64,000 nucleotides of DNA from Ovis canadensis (lineage: Eukaryota > Chordata > Mammalia > Artiodactyla > Bovidae), in NCBI RefSeq assembly GCF_042477335.2, contig NC_091247.1, forward strand, positions 232,141,001 to 232,205,000, written 5' to 3'. Position 1 is the stretch's first letter, and every line of letters starts with the position of its first letter. Position numbers and translations under genes: made by a program. Under the pieces are notes generated by a model, which was not told the origin of the DNA, made no database searches, and saw only the letters and a program-made list of their open reading frames with translations. Positions 43,101 through 55,029 of this stretch are shown piece after piece.

Positions 43101-44205
43101 GCCTGCTTCCCCGGCTCACCTGATGCGCCCCCGAAATGCTTCACACACGGCCTGAAGGCAGGTGTTTCTTGAGCAACTGAACCTTCCTTACTGTCAGAGT
43201 ATTTTTCAAAGTAAAAGTCTTCCCCACTAAAGAGGAGCTTGTGTGTCCATGGGGTAGATGAGATCGGAAGGGTTAGGCTTGGGGTCAGAGTCAGAGTCCG
43301 GGTCAAAGTCAGGCACTTTCACCATTCCACAGTCAACGTCTGTTCCTGGGATGACAGATCCAAGGCCATGTCCGCGCCCCTCCACTGCTCTTGTCCGGGC
43401 TGGAGTTCTCAGAACCGCACTGCCTCTCAGGCTGATCAGAGGTAACAGAGCTCACTTGGGCAGACGCACCCCCTGGACGAGGGAGGCCGAGGTGTAAACA
43501 GGGAAGATCTAATGATCCCAGGGCAAAGGGGGCAGATGTGGGAATAACGCAGAAGTAGCGTGAACCACAAATGTTCTTTGCTGTTACAGAAAATCAGGCG
43601 GTCCCAAACACCCACAGCTGCGGCTGGTGTGTCTGAGGCAATGATGGAAGGTGTCCAGTAAATAAACACCAAGGACCTCCAAGATACTCGGAGCGAGGCA
43701 TCGATGCCTGAAGGGACACTCGTGTGCTGACCCGTGCATAGACGTGTCTGAAAGTGTCATCTCATCCTGCCCACATCTGTGCTCAGTCCCCGCAAGTCTG
43801 CACTGTACCTCCAGCTCCAACCATCACCACGTGGATCACAAACCCTCTGTTTGGCCTAACAGGAACTTGGCAGAGGCTTCATTCTGGGAGCCCTGGCTTA
43901 GTGCAGGGCGCCAGGACATGGCCACTTGGGAGCGGGTCTGCTCGGCCTGTGGGCGCCATCCACACACTAAGCCAGGTCCCAACTCGAGTTCCAAATCCAC
44001 ATCCTTCCCCAGGAGCTGTAGGCGCAAGAGTTTCAGTCCTCAGGCAGGCCGTGGTTCTGCCCCGGGAGCTCAGCCCCAGAACCGTGGGGGATACCGGTCT
44101 CTCACTTTCGCACAGAGGCCACAATGCCTCTGGCTGGCGTGATGCCCAGGTTCTGCCCCCAGACACATGTGTGGCAGCCCTGCCCCCAGCACCTCCCATC
44201 GGGCC
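43101..44205. other. No gene recognised
   Basis: Single-copy-looking sequence. If the 42774 donor is real this would be intron. Frames up to 187 codons overlap one another and carry no domain. Confidence 0.4.
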
Positions 44206-44512
44206 TGCCTGTGACAGCAAGGTCTTTGAACAGAGAATTGAGTTAAATGAGGCCATTCAGGTGGGCCCTGATCCAATAGACCCGGTGTCCTTGTGGGAAG
44301 AGGAGGTCAGGACATAGAGACCCACACACACGGGGTGGCCAAGCGAGGACACGGGCAGGAGACGGCTGTCCACAGGCCAAGGGGAGAGGCCTCAGGGGGA
44401 CCGGTCCTGCCCACACCTGGGTCTTGGGTTCCAGCCTCCAGGACGGGAGACGGTAAATGTGTGTTGTTAGCACTACATCCATAACACTCTGTTACGGCCG
44501 CCTGATGGGCAA
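44206..44512 (+). mobile_element. MaLR LTR fossil (MLT1-like)
   Basis: Words in the known MLT1 order are present: 'gagttaaatgaggcc', 'gtgggccctgatccaatag', 'ggtgtccttgtgggaagaggag', 'cagcctccaggacgg' and 'ctgttacggc'. It is old and degraded. Confidence 0.7.
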
Positions 44513-46408
44513 ATGCAACTGCAGCCTCAGACTTAACCCCAGACGGCAGGAGTGAGCGGCAAGCAGGGGCCACTCAGCTGACCTGCCGGTGGGGTCGCTG
44601 AATTGCAAAGAGGGTGATGGTCTCCAGCACCTTCCCTCTGAATGCCAGCCGTGTGGTACCTCCAGTGTGGACACCAACTTCTCTGTCACTTAAAACCTCC
44701 ATCGCTGCCTTGATACTTCTCAGGGTGACAGCTATGCTTCTCTCCATCTTGTCTTTCTTTTTCCAAAATGGAGCTAAAAACACACCAGCTGAGAGCTGGG
44801 CTCCCCTCCTCTTGCTACCGTTCAGTTGCTAAGTCACATCGACTTTTTGCAGGGACAGTTGAACCAATTCTACACATTCTAACGGGAATGGGGCCCCAGG
44901 GACAGAGTGGGCTGCACCCCACGATGGGGCAGCTCCAAGTACGAGCGACACAGATGTCATTACTCGTAAACCCCAGTCAACGGGCAGCAGCACCTGATGG
45001 ATGAGCGGAAACAAGCCAGGATCGTCTCAGAGGCCCAAACAGGCCCTAATTGGCAGAAAACCCCAGGCAGAGCGACCGCAGGGCCACAGGCCCGCTCCAA
45101 CCCGGACGTCAAGCCCTGCCTTCAGTGAGGTAAAGAGTAAAGTCAGAGGAACTTTTCAGAGCAGGAAGCAAAGGACACTCCCTCAGAGATGAATCTGGAG
45201 AGAACCTGAGAAAAAGTCAACCAGCACGTGAGTGAAACACAGAAGAGGCAAACCTCCCAGATGAAAGAGAGAGAAAAATGGTTAAAATGCCAAAAAGTGG
45301 CACCAGAACATGCATTTCACCCTCAGCTATCATCAGAACTTGTGTGGGGTCTTGTTACACATGGTCAGGTGGGCGTGTCTGTGATCAAGTGAGAAGCACC
45401 TCCCACTGGTTCACCCACTTCACCGTGAGGTTTGGTGACACCATGGAGCTGGGGGTGGCAGGGTCGTAGGGCAGCTGTCCCCGGATTTCAGAGTCACGGT
45501 CAGCAGGAGTGTGAGCAGGGGCTGGGCACCTAGGGGTAATGTGGGGTCCTCAGCGGGAGACACAGGAGTGGATGAGCCACCCCGCGAGGGAGACGGTCAG
45601 ACAGTGATGGGTCAGGGCGGCCTGGTGCCCTGCAGGGGACGCAGGTGAGGGAGGGGGCGGCCCGGAGTGGGGGACCAGGCCCCCCTGACATCCCGGGGCC
45701 CAGAGCTGTGCAGGGTGAAGGCCCGGCCCTGGGGTCTTGGCAGGTGGGAGGGTCCAGTAGGGAAGGATGGGCGAGGGTGGCTGGATTAGAGGAAGGCGGG
45801 GTGGGGTGGGGTGTGGGGAGGAGTGGGCAGGCGTGGGGAGTGTGGGGGCGTGGGGACAGCTACAGGAAGGAGGGTGGTGGGTTGGCCCTGGGTTGAGACG
45901 AGGAGGCCCCTCGGGTCCCCCCAAGCCCGGCGTCTGCAGTCTGTGGGGAAGAGTGTCCCGAGGCCACTTTTCATCTCCTCACCGTGGATGGAGAGGGCCT
46001 CCTCATTGCGGAAAGAGCGGGCCTTCTCTCCGCTGATGGACACCTCCTCTGTGACCTTCCAGTTGGTCAGCAGCTTAATTTGGGAAACACCACCACCAAC
46101 CCACAGTCACCACTTTTTAACCCACGCTTGGAATTGGAGCATCGATTTCATGTAGGTCACAGCAGCGCCAACACCCACGGGCTCAGTCAGGAAGTGTCCT
46201 GACTCGAGAGGCAGAGGCCTGTCGGCCGTGAAGCACGTGTAACCCTGTAACGAGCCAGCCCTGCACACGCACCTCTCCCAGGTCCTTCCTGATGCCAGTG
46301 CCCTTGACCTTCACTTACCCGCCTTCCCATCTAGCAATGCTGATTGGTCCACTTCAGGGCTTTCAGGAGAAATGCCCCTGGAGGTGATATTTTCGGTTTG
46401 GGTCGCTC
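44513..46408. other. No gene recognised; one weak coding-like patch
   Basis: Mostly single-copy-looking, with G-rich sequence at 45640-45900. On the minus strand 45980-46195 reads as protein-like sequence (for example KLLTNWKVTEEVSISGEKA) but with one internal stop. I do not recognise it. Confidence 0.35.
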
Positions 46409-46637
46409 TCATGCCTATTTGGGCTTCCCTGGTGGCTCAGCTGGTAAAGAATCCGCCTGTAATGTGGGACACCTGGATTCGATCCCCTGGTTGGGAAGAT
46501 CTCTTGGAGAAGGAAAAGCAACCCACCCCAGTACTCTTGCCTGGAGAATTCCATGGAGTGGAACAGGCTGCAGTCCATGGAAACGCAAAGAGTCAGACAT
46601 GACTGTGGGACTTTCCCTTTCACTTTCATGCCTATTT
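46409..46637 (+). mobile_element. Bov-tA SINE with target-site duplication
   Basis: The SINE body (46421-46625) begins 'gggcttccctggtggctcag', the tRNA-derived head of Bov-tA. It is flanked by a perfect 12-bp duplication TCATGCCTATTT (46409-46420 and 46626-46637). Confidence 0.95.
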
Positions 46638-47584
46638 ACCAGGGTGGGTGGAGACCTGAAGATTATTCTTTGTTCCTCAGTCTTGGACAAACCCTCAAAA
46701 CCCCCATACTAGGCTTCAGTAAAGCTCTCCAGTAAAACTATGAAGATTTCTTATGACTCATATGTGAAGCCATCATTCCTACAGAAACCTGGTGCCATGT
46801 AACAATTCCATACCCTGAAATTTCTAATTGAAACTCCAATTAAAGTGTCAGACTTTTAACGGCAGAACCACTGCTTTGCTTGGAAGCTGAAGGGGGAGGG
46901 AAAACTAATTGCATTAAAGCGAAGGGCCCCCAAATGCAGACAGCACTATTCTCTCAGTGGGTTGGCTGAGGCTGTTTGTCAACATAAACTGAAAACCATT
47001 CAACAGTCATCATTACGCTGCCTGCCGCCAGGAAGCAGACAGGTATAGCCGACCACTCTCACATTCTATGGACTGTGAGCAGCCCAGATGCTGTTACACG
47101 GGTGCCCAGAACACTTCGAGGAGACATTTGGCTGTTTGGAGGTCAGTGACCTATCAGTCTAGCTGGATTCCCCCATGGTGGGGCCAGGAGCCACACCAGA
47201 CGATTGGTGCCCAGACAGCACCACCTCCAGGAATTTCCAGGCTGCTGAAGACCCTGCATCACAGCATTCTTCCCCTCTGGCCAACCTTGTTGTGGTGACA
47301 AAGCAAAAGGCTGCACAGTGTGGGTTCAGGACACTGAGATGCAGCCCCTGGTTTTGCAGGAAAGTATCAACTGCATGTGATGCTCAGAGAAAAAGCTACC
47401 GCAACTTAGAGTTCGTGGCAAGGTCCTGCCTGCAACACCTGTACCCAAAGAGCAGGGTGTGTGGTGGGCTTACACAGTGGGGGGCACAGTCGCCACATTT
47501 CACGTGACACATACAGGGACCCGGAAGAACACATGAACCACGTAAACGTGCATTAGGGACACACTCACTTTACTTCTGTTGATT
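46638..47584. other. No gene seen
   Basis: Single-copy-looking sequence without recognised repeats or frames of interest. Confidence 0.4.
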
Positions 47585-48028
47585 CAGCTCAGTTCAGTCA
47601 GTCGTGTTTGACTCTGCAACCCCAGGGACTGCAGCACGCCAGGCTTCCCTGTCCATCACCAACTCCCAGAGCTTAGTTAAACTCATGTCCATTGAGTCGG
47701 TGATGCCATCCAACCATCTCATCCTCTGCCATCCCCTTCTCCTCCTGCCTTCAATCTTTCCCAGCTTCAGGGTCTTTTCCAATGAGTCAGTTCTTCACAT
47801 GAGGTGGCCAAAGTATTGGAGCTTCAGCTTCAGCATCAGTCCTTCCAATGAATATTCAGGACTGATTTCCTTTAGGATGGACTGGTTTGGTCTCCTTGCT
47901 GTTCAAGGGATTCTCAAGAGTCTTCTCCAACACCACAGTTCAAAAGCATCAATTCTTCGGCGCTCAGCTTTCTTTATGGTCCAACTCTCACATCCATAGA
48001 TGACTACTGGAAAAATCATAGCTTTGAT
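47585..48028 (-). mobile_element. BovB 3' fragment
   Basis: The minus-strand BovB tail is clear, from 'cagctcagttcagtcagtcg' to 'gactactggaaaaatcatag'. It is a 5'-truncated copy, as is usual for LINE insertion. Confidence 0.9.
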
Positions 48029-48460
48029 GATTAGACTTTATCAAAATTAAAATCTTTGCTCATCAAATCACTGCTCTGACTGCAGATATATATAATTCTC
48101 AAAAACATATTTGACAAAGAACTGACACCTAGAATAAATAACATCAAAATTCAGTAATACAAACCACTCAAGGAAAATAACGGTGAAAACACCTGAACAA
48201 ACACCAAGCCAAGTGCTGGGAAATAAGCGCATGAAAAAACTCTCAGCAGACCAGCCACAGGGAGTCAAGCGTGAATACCACACAACAGGAAGAACAGCAG
48301 GATTTACACAGCTGACAGCGCCGGCGGGGACAGTGAAGACAAGCCGGGGGGAATGCCCAGCAGCTCCAGAAAACTAAGCCAGTGCCGCCCCTGCAGCCCA
48401 GACCCCCAGGGGCAATGGAAACAGACGTTTTCAGGAAGAGAAGAGGCATAGCAGACGCTC
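48029..48460 (+). mobile_element. L1 ORF2 fragment, degraded
   Basis: The words 'aaaattaaaatctttgctcatcaaa', 'acatatttgacaaagaactg' and 'ggaaataagcgcatgaaaa' follow the order of the L1 ORF2 3' region on the plus strand. The right edge is uncertain. Confidence 0.5.
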
Positions 48461-51149
48461 AGCAGCCAGACATCCTGCTGCAGAGGAGCCCGCAGGCAGG
48501 AGGGGTGGAGAACAGGGAGTGTTCACAGAGGTCCCTCCTGTCCCCACCGCACAGGTGAGTCTCGACAGGTGAGCCTGTCACGCATCCTGTCCTGTGAGGC
48601 CACGGGCAGGCCAGCCCTTGGTGGAGACATGTCAGACCCACGATCGCATCAGGGAAATGGCAGGGGACCTGGAGGGGCCCCGGGAACCTTGTCTCTGCAG
48701 GGTCCGTCCCACACTGTTTGGGGCAGCCTGTGTCAAAGCTCCACGAGTGCTCAAGCACTCACTGCGTGTGAGCTCTGCTCCAGAAGGAGAAACGCTGTGA
48801 GTGGGCATCGACCTAGGGTGGGCGGAGGATAAAACTGGAGAAGTGAAGACAGGCGACTGGTGAGATCTAACTGGCAGTTCCTAGTGGGTCGGACAGGTGT
48901 TCACTGTAAAATGCATTCTGTTTGCAATACATCTGGTGTTTCCTTCCCTTTTAATTCTTCCCCACTTCTTCCCAACATTTCTCTGGAAAGCGCATGTGCC
49001 TTCTTAAGTGAGAGCTGAAACAGGCATGAAGAGAAAGGCCCAGCGTTCATCCGGCATTGTTTCTAAGGGGCCCTGTGTCAACAGAGGCATCTGGCTGTGG
49101 ACTGACAGCTGAATCCAGGTCCCCAGCTGTATCACCAACACCAGTGATGTCCCCTGCCTGCCACTGTTGGGTGTGATGAGGCCACAGTGCTTCATCCAAC
49201 ACGTGACCAGCTCAGGGGTCAGCACCTGTGGTGCAGTCAGAGAGGAGATACACCCCCATGGACCTAAGGTGGGAGTGGGAAGGAAAGCTATTCAGAATTA
49301 AGATATAGAAGCAGAATTAGGACTGAAAACAGTAAACATTCAAACTTAAAAGGTTGCTTGTCAGCCTGTAAAGAAACATCGTTTGATCTGCAGGTCTGTG
49401 GTGCAGATCTGACTTGCTTGGGGCTCCACTGGCCACAGAAATGGGGATGGTCTCCAGACTGCGTTTGACGTGGGTGGCTGCACCGTCGGCTTGAAACCCC
49501 AGAGAAGTGAGCTCTGACAGCCCATCTGCCTGGGACCCGACGAGTCTGAGAGTCGTGTCTCATCCCCTCCCATGTCCTGGAATCTGTGTGGAGCTTCAGT
49601 TCTCTTCCGTTGTGGCTGAGACACATTTTAAACGTTTTTTAAAGTTTTACGACTCATTTTCCACCAGGTTGTCCTGTGCCTTCTGTTTTGCTCCAAGAGA
49701 GAATTACTTTGTTTGTATGCGGCTGATTTTGCCAAATCCTGACTATGTTCTAGCTGGACCAATCTAAGTGGAGGCTGGAGGACCCAGAAGTCGGGTGGGG
49801 GGCCTGTCTGGAAAAGGAACCCTTCCTCACTGGCTTGAAGCTGGAAAGACCCTGCTGCCAGGAAGCATGCCCGAAGGTGAACTCATCACAGAGAAGGCGT
49901 CTGCTCCAGAGCACAGAGCCAGGCTGCGAGCCTGGGAGCGGGAGGGTGAGCCCTGGGGGAGGGGGCTCTGCCCAGCCCCGGGGGTCTGCGGGTGCTGTTC
50001 ACCCCAGCGCTGGAGGCCTGGGCACTCAAGGGGCCACCCCCTGGGAGGGCTTCCCCAGTGCGCCCAACCCTCGCCCAACACGGACCCCTCCCCTCCCCCT
50101 CTGCATTCTGGTCCCTGCTATTAGGGTGGGCGGCCCCAGGCCCCAGAGCCCCACCCCACCTGCACACATCCTCCCCAGGTGCCCAAGCTTCCCCACCTCA
50201 GGGTCAGGCCCCTCCTCTGCCCAGCGCCATGGGCTCTGCTGGGAGGGCCACCGCGCAGATGCTCAGGGCCACTCCTGACCTGTTCCTCAGTGAGGAGTGA
50301 CGGATGGAGCCACTGCCGCTCCAGCTCTCTGCACCACCTGGTCTTGGGCAATCAGTCCCTCCACCATCTCAGACACCTTTGAAGATACTGGGTGGTTCCT
50401 GACTGGACCAAACAGAACATGCCACCAAGTTCAAAACCAGAGCGATGAGACCTAGCATCACCCAGCCCTCCCTCCCTCCCAGGGAGCATCTTGGAATCAT
50501 CCCTGCAAGGCTGGGCCCCACCCTCTGATCACTGCAGACCACACTTTCTCGTGTCTTCTGCAGCCCCCAAACGTGAGAACATTTCCTCCCCTCCCTCGGC
50601 ATCTCTCCCTGTGCCCCGGGGAGCCCCTCACCATGGCCGCTCTTCTCTGGGTGGGCTTATGGTCTGCCTGCCTCCGCACCACCCCCGACAAAACAGGCCA
50701 AGCTGGCAGGAGCCTGAGGGTCGAAGTGGCAGCAAATGACTCTGCTGCTGTTGCCCTTGGTGATATCTCTTCTCTCAAGGCAGGGAGTGCTCAGCTGCTA
50801 GAATTTAGGCCACGTGCTTATAAAGCATTACTTGTCAGAAACACGGTGTGGTCAGGGAGAATAACCCTTGAGGCACCGCCCATCTGTGACTGCAGACCAC
50901 CCCGCAGCACGAGTAGCAGAGACAAGCAGCTCTGTGCTCCAGACGCCGATGCCGACCTTAAATGTGGAAGGAAAGGAACCGATGCTTTTAAGGGCCAGTC
51001 ATGAACTAGGCCAATCAACAGGGTGATTATTATTAAAATATTCATAATATGGATACTTTATTATGAATCTAGAAGTTGCAGCTCTAGTAATTTAGACATG
51101 TTGGATACAATAAGCACATCAAGAAGTCTCTGAAAAAGAGTTAGACATG
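48461..51149. other. No gene recognised
   Basis: About 2.7 kb of mixed, partly GC-rich sequence. Overlapping frames near 49770-50350 and 50490-51000 reflect GC content; none carries a motif I know. Confidence 0.4.
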
Positions 51150-51535
51150 CACACCCTCTGCCCATCCAACCACCCTCTTCCCTCTACCTACCACCCACCC
51201 ATCTGCCCACCTGCCCACTCGCCCACCCAGCCAGCCAGCCACCCATCTGCCCACCCATCCACCCAGCCAGCCACCCACCCATCTACCTACCCGCCCACCC
51301 AGCCAGCCAGCCAGGCACCCACCTACCCACCTATCCACCTGCCCACCCACCTGCCCCCCTGCCCGCCTGCCCACCCCCCTGCCCGCCTGCCCACCCCCCT
51401 GCCCGCCTGCCCACCCGCCTGCCCACCCTCCCCTTGCCTGGATCCCTGCCCACCTGAAAGTGCCAGGTGCACAAGAATGATGACTCAATGCAATACAATG
51501 ATGTCTGGGGAATCTGGGGAATCTGGGGAATCTGG
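51150..51535. repeat. C-rich minisatellite (CCCACC/CAGC units)
   Basis: Long runs of CCCACC, CCATC and CCAGCCAG units are followed by three copies of a 20-bp unit CCCTGCCCGCCTGCCCACCC (about 51357-51420). A short GGGGAATCT tandem (three copies and a partial) lies at 51509-51537. The G-rich strand is minus. Confidence 0.85.
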
Positions 51536-53426
51536 GGTAAGGGTTTCCTGGAATTACTTGTACTATTTTACAAACATTTTTTGTAACTCTAATTATTTTA
51601 AAGTTGAACGATTTTTAACAAGCCCTAGAAGCTCACAGCCTCAAGCAGGAGGGCTCCGGTCCACGCCACCCCCGGCCCCTGTCTGGATGCCACAGTCTGA
51701 ACAGGGGTAGGGGGGCCAGACCTGAAGAGTCAGTGTGGCCACCGCGGCCAACACACCAGTCATCACCAGAACTCCCACCCCAGAGAGCGGCCTACGGCTA
51801 CTCTGCCACCTGGTGCCCAGGACAGCAGGTGACAGTCGGTGAGGGGCCGTGTGGACCCCAAGCGCTGAGGCCTCTCCTTTCAGAGCAGCTGTCAGAGGCC
51901 CACCTTCTGGGCGGAGGTGACCCCTTGGCCCCCAGTCCCCGAGGTCAGGGGTGCTGCACCCTCCACCTCTGCCAGGCCCGGCTAGACCCCACCTGCTCCC
52001 TGCTCCTTGACTTTGACCCTGACCTCTCTGCTCCCCTGGTGTCTCTCCGCCTGTGTCACGGCAGGTCCTGGACACCTCACATGGCCATCCCTACCACGCA
52101 CACATTTGCTGCAAAAAACATTTTCCTGGAGCAATAATAACATGTCGGCTTCCAATCCTCCCAGATAAGACCCTGAGCTGAGGGCACGGTGTCTGGGCCG
52201 GGCGGGCTGTCCTGGAGAGACGCACAGACGGCCTCTGTGATGCTCCCGGGGCTCCGGGGACCCTGCACACGGCTCCCGCAGACCGTCCATCCCCAGGACA
52301 CGAGCACACCGTCCCAGACAGAGAGCTGGCCACACGAGACACAGAAAGCAGAGTAAGGGGGCCTTCCCGCAGATGCAGGGCGGTGGGCGCCTGGACCGCC
52401 ACCCACAAACGCAGGGCCTCCTCCTCCTGCGGGACTCTCACTGCCCCTCCACTCCCGGAATGATCCAGCATCCCTGGAGCAAGGATTCCCAAACACCAGC
52501 TCAAGGTCAGGTCGGCCACCCCGGCACATGGCACTTCGAGAATTCCGGAGTTGCCTGCAGCAAGGGAGCAGGAGCAGAGGGAGACGGGTGTCTGAAGGGC
52601 AGAGTCAGCTTCCATGTGTTGCAATTCGACATTTGAAGCTCAGCTCTTCAGGACACGTGCACAGGACCGTAATCCACAGAATTCAACGTGCAGTTTCACA
52701 AGGTTAAGCCTGGAGCCCATGATAGACTGCTGACCTCCTCTCTCAGAGACAGTGTTTCCTCTAATTCCACTCCTTTTCCTGTAACTATTGTTATTTCTCC
52801 CAGGGCTTGCTTTCCTTGTTGCCTGTGACTGCGATGGTCAGCTTTACCTTTTCTATTAACTTCTGTGTCTCCCCAAAGCTTTATTTCTATGCATCATTTC
52901 ATTTTCTGTTAAAAGCAAGCCGTATTACAGGTGATACATCTCACACACGGACGTGACCCAGCCTCACCGCTGTCTCAGGTGCCCTTAGGGAGGCCCTGAG
53001 GGTCTCCAGCCAGCGTCTCGGACCCCCGGCGCCCCTGCCTCTCACTGTCCCCCCGCCAGCCCGGCTCCTCAGCAGTCCCTGTGTTGCTCTGACGGGAACC
53101 AACCCTCCTGGGAGGCGGCGAAGGTCAGGCCCCGATCTACAGCCGTGCAGCCCCTGCGGGGAATGCACTGGGCTCCCCCCGGAGCCAGCACGCATGTGTG
53201 TGTGCGTGTGTGCACAAGTTCACTGCAGAACGCAGGCAGGTAAACAAAGGCCGGCCTCCCGCAGCTGTGAGAGCTGCCGAATGGGCCAATGAGGAGGCGC
53301 CCTTTCAGAGGGCCCTAAGGCCGCCCCTGGGGGCCTCCGCTCTGACGGAGCAGATGGTGGGCGGGCCCCCAGCAAGCACCGCCCGCAGCAGCTGGTGGAG
53401 TCCCCAGACAGACAGCTAGACCGACA
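51536..53426. other. No gene recognised
   Basis: Mixed sequence with GC-rich parts (51640-52500 and 52970-53400). Frames on opposite strands overlap without recognisable domains. A short GT-rich stretch lies near 53195-53212. Confidence 0.4.
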
Positions 53427-53693
53427 GCTGCTGCTGCTGCGTCGCTTCAGTCGTGTCCAACTCTGTGCGACCCCACAGACGGCAGCCCACCAGGCTCCCC
53501 TGTCCCTGGGATTCTCCAGGCAAGAACACTGGAGTGGGTTGCCATTTCCTTCTCCAATGCATAAAAGTGAAAAGTGAAAGTGAAGTCTCTCAGCTGTGTC
53601 CGACTCTTCAAGACCCCATGGAATGCAGCCCACCAGGCTCCTCCGTCCATGAGATTTTCCAGGCAAGAGTACTGGAGTTGGGTGCCATCGCTA
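53427..53693 (-). mobile_element. Bov-A2-type SINE (two Bov-A units)
   Basis: Two successive copies of the Bov-A unit are seen in minus orientation, each with 'tgtccgactctt/tgtccaactctg', 'cagcccaccaggctcc' and 'ttccaggcaagagtactggag'. It begins with a (GCT)n/(CTG)n run, as usual for Bov-A2. Confidence 0.9.
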
Positions 53694-55029
53694 CCAACCC
53701 TTAAATTCCGCCAAAGCAAGGCCCAGCCCTCGGCTGCCTCTACGCCAATTAAGGCTTTTTCAGAAAAGTATTTTCTTTACCAGCAGCTTCTCCCCACGCG
53801 CAGGGCTGTGGGGCTGCTGCTCCCTGCTTGGAACTTCGAGGGAGACCCGCACCCTGGGGCTCGTCCGTCTGCCTATCCATCCAAGCTTCTGGAACAGCCC
53901 TGGCTTCAACCTGGTGATGTCAAATCTCACAACCTGGAGGTGGAAAGTACCGTCAGAGTGAATGTTCTAGAACCCCAGGGTCCAGTTTGCTGTTTCCCAG
54001 GCTTTCTGTCTTGAAATTCATTTGTCTCTATTATTTCAATAAAGAAGCTCACCAATGTCATAAACCACCGAGTCTAATATTGCAGAAAGATTGTTCAATA
54101 TAAAAGAAAAATTTAATGTCTTCCGTTACTATCTGGCCCATAGTTTCAAAGAAATCAGATACCTATTTTACAGTAATCTAAACAGGCATCTCAGTTATGA
54201 CTTTGCTGGCGTTGGGACTTAATTTTGGGAAATACCTAAAAACTATAATAAAATGTGATTTTCCCGTGATTGAAATTGAATAAAGTTTGAAATCTTACAA
54301 CCAAATCACCACACAAGGGCCACACAGGCATTTAGGCTCAGTTCTTTACAAGCCAGATCGAAGAGGGAAAGCTGTTAAATCGGAGGATAAAATAAAGCCC
54401 CTCAGACTTGCTGCAGGTTTAACTATGTTGATCCGCATGATGCTTCCTGCTGAAACAGCGTCAGGTCAGTAAAGCAACAATGACTGTAACTGGTCTGATC
54501 CTTCTGGGAAACTAGTGACCAGCAGACGACTGCCCGCACCTCCCGCCCTCACACCGCGGCGTCTGGAAACCAGCCCGCTTTCCAGCCTCTGCGGCTCCGG
54601 GGCTGCTGTTCAATAATGCTTAAAGGTTCCTGGCTGTGTCACAGATTTGCACAGCAACTTCCTTCTGGAGCTTCTGCCATCTCGGTAAGAGTCTCCCCTC
54701 AGGAGCCAGTCTGCTGGGCTCTTTCTGTTAAATCCCCGGGAGCTCTTTTCCCCTCGGACGCTGTCACTGAGCCTGGACCTGCCTCAGGCTGCCCGCTCTG
54801 GCAGCAGCTCAAGCGCATGCATCCGTGGGACCGTGGGGACTCTGAGCCAGGGAGGCAGAGGGCTGCAGGCTCAGAACACACACGGCTTTTGTCTGCCCTC
54901 CAGCGTGATGGCTGCACTCATGCCATGCCAGCCGCAAGTCAGCACGTGAGTTCTTTTCAGCCATTTGGTGAGTGTGCTGTGGTGAGTGTGCCTTGGTGTC
55001 ACGCTGGGGCTTTACGCCTTACTCCCTAA
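53694..55029. other. No gene recognised
   Basis: Single-copy-looking sequence. The 137-codon frame at 54616-55029 has no recognisable domain. Confidence 0.4.

Noticed and set aside
42377-43306. Long frames of 309 (minus) and 304 (plus) codons across the CpG island.
   Set aside because: Stop codons are rare in such GC-rich DNA. The peptides are Arg/Pro/Ala/Gly repeats of the minisatellite with no domain.
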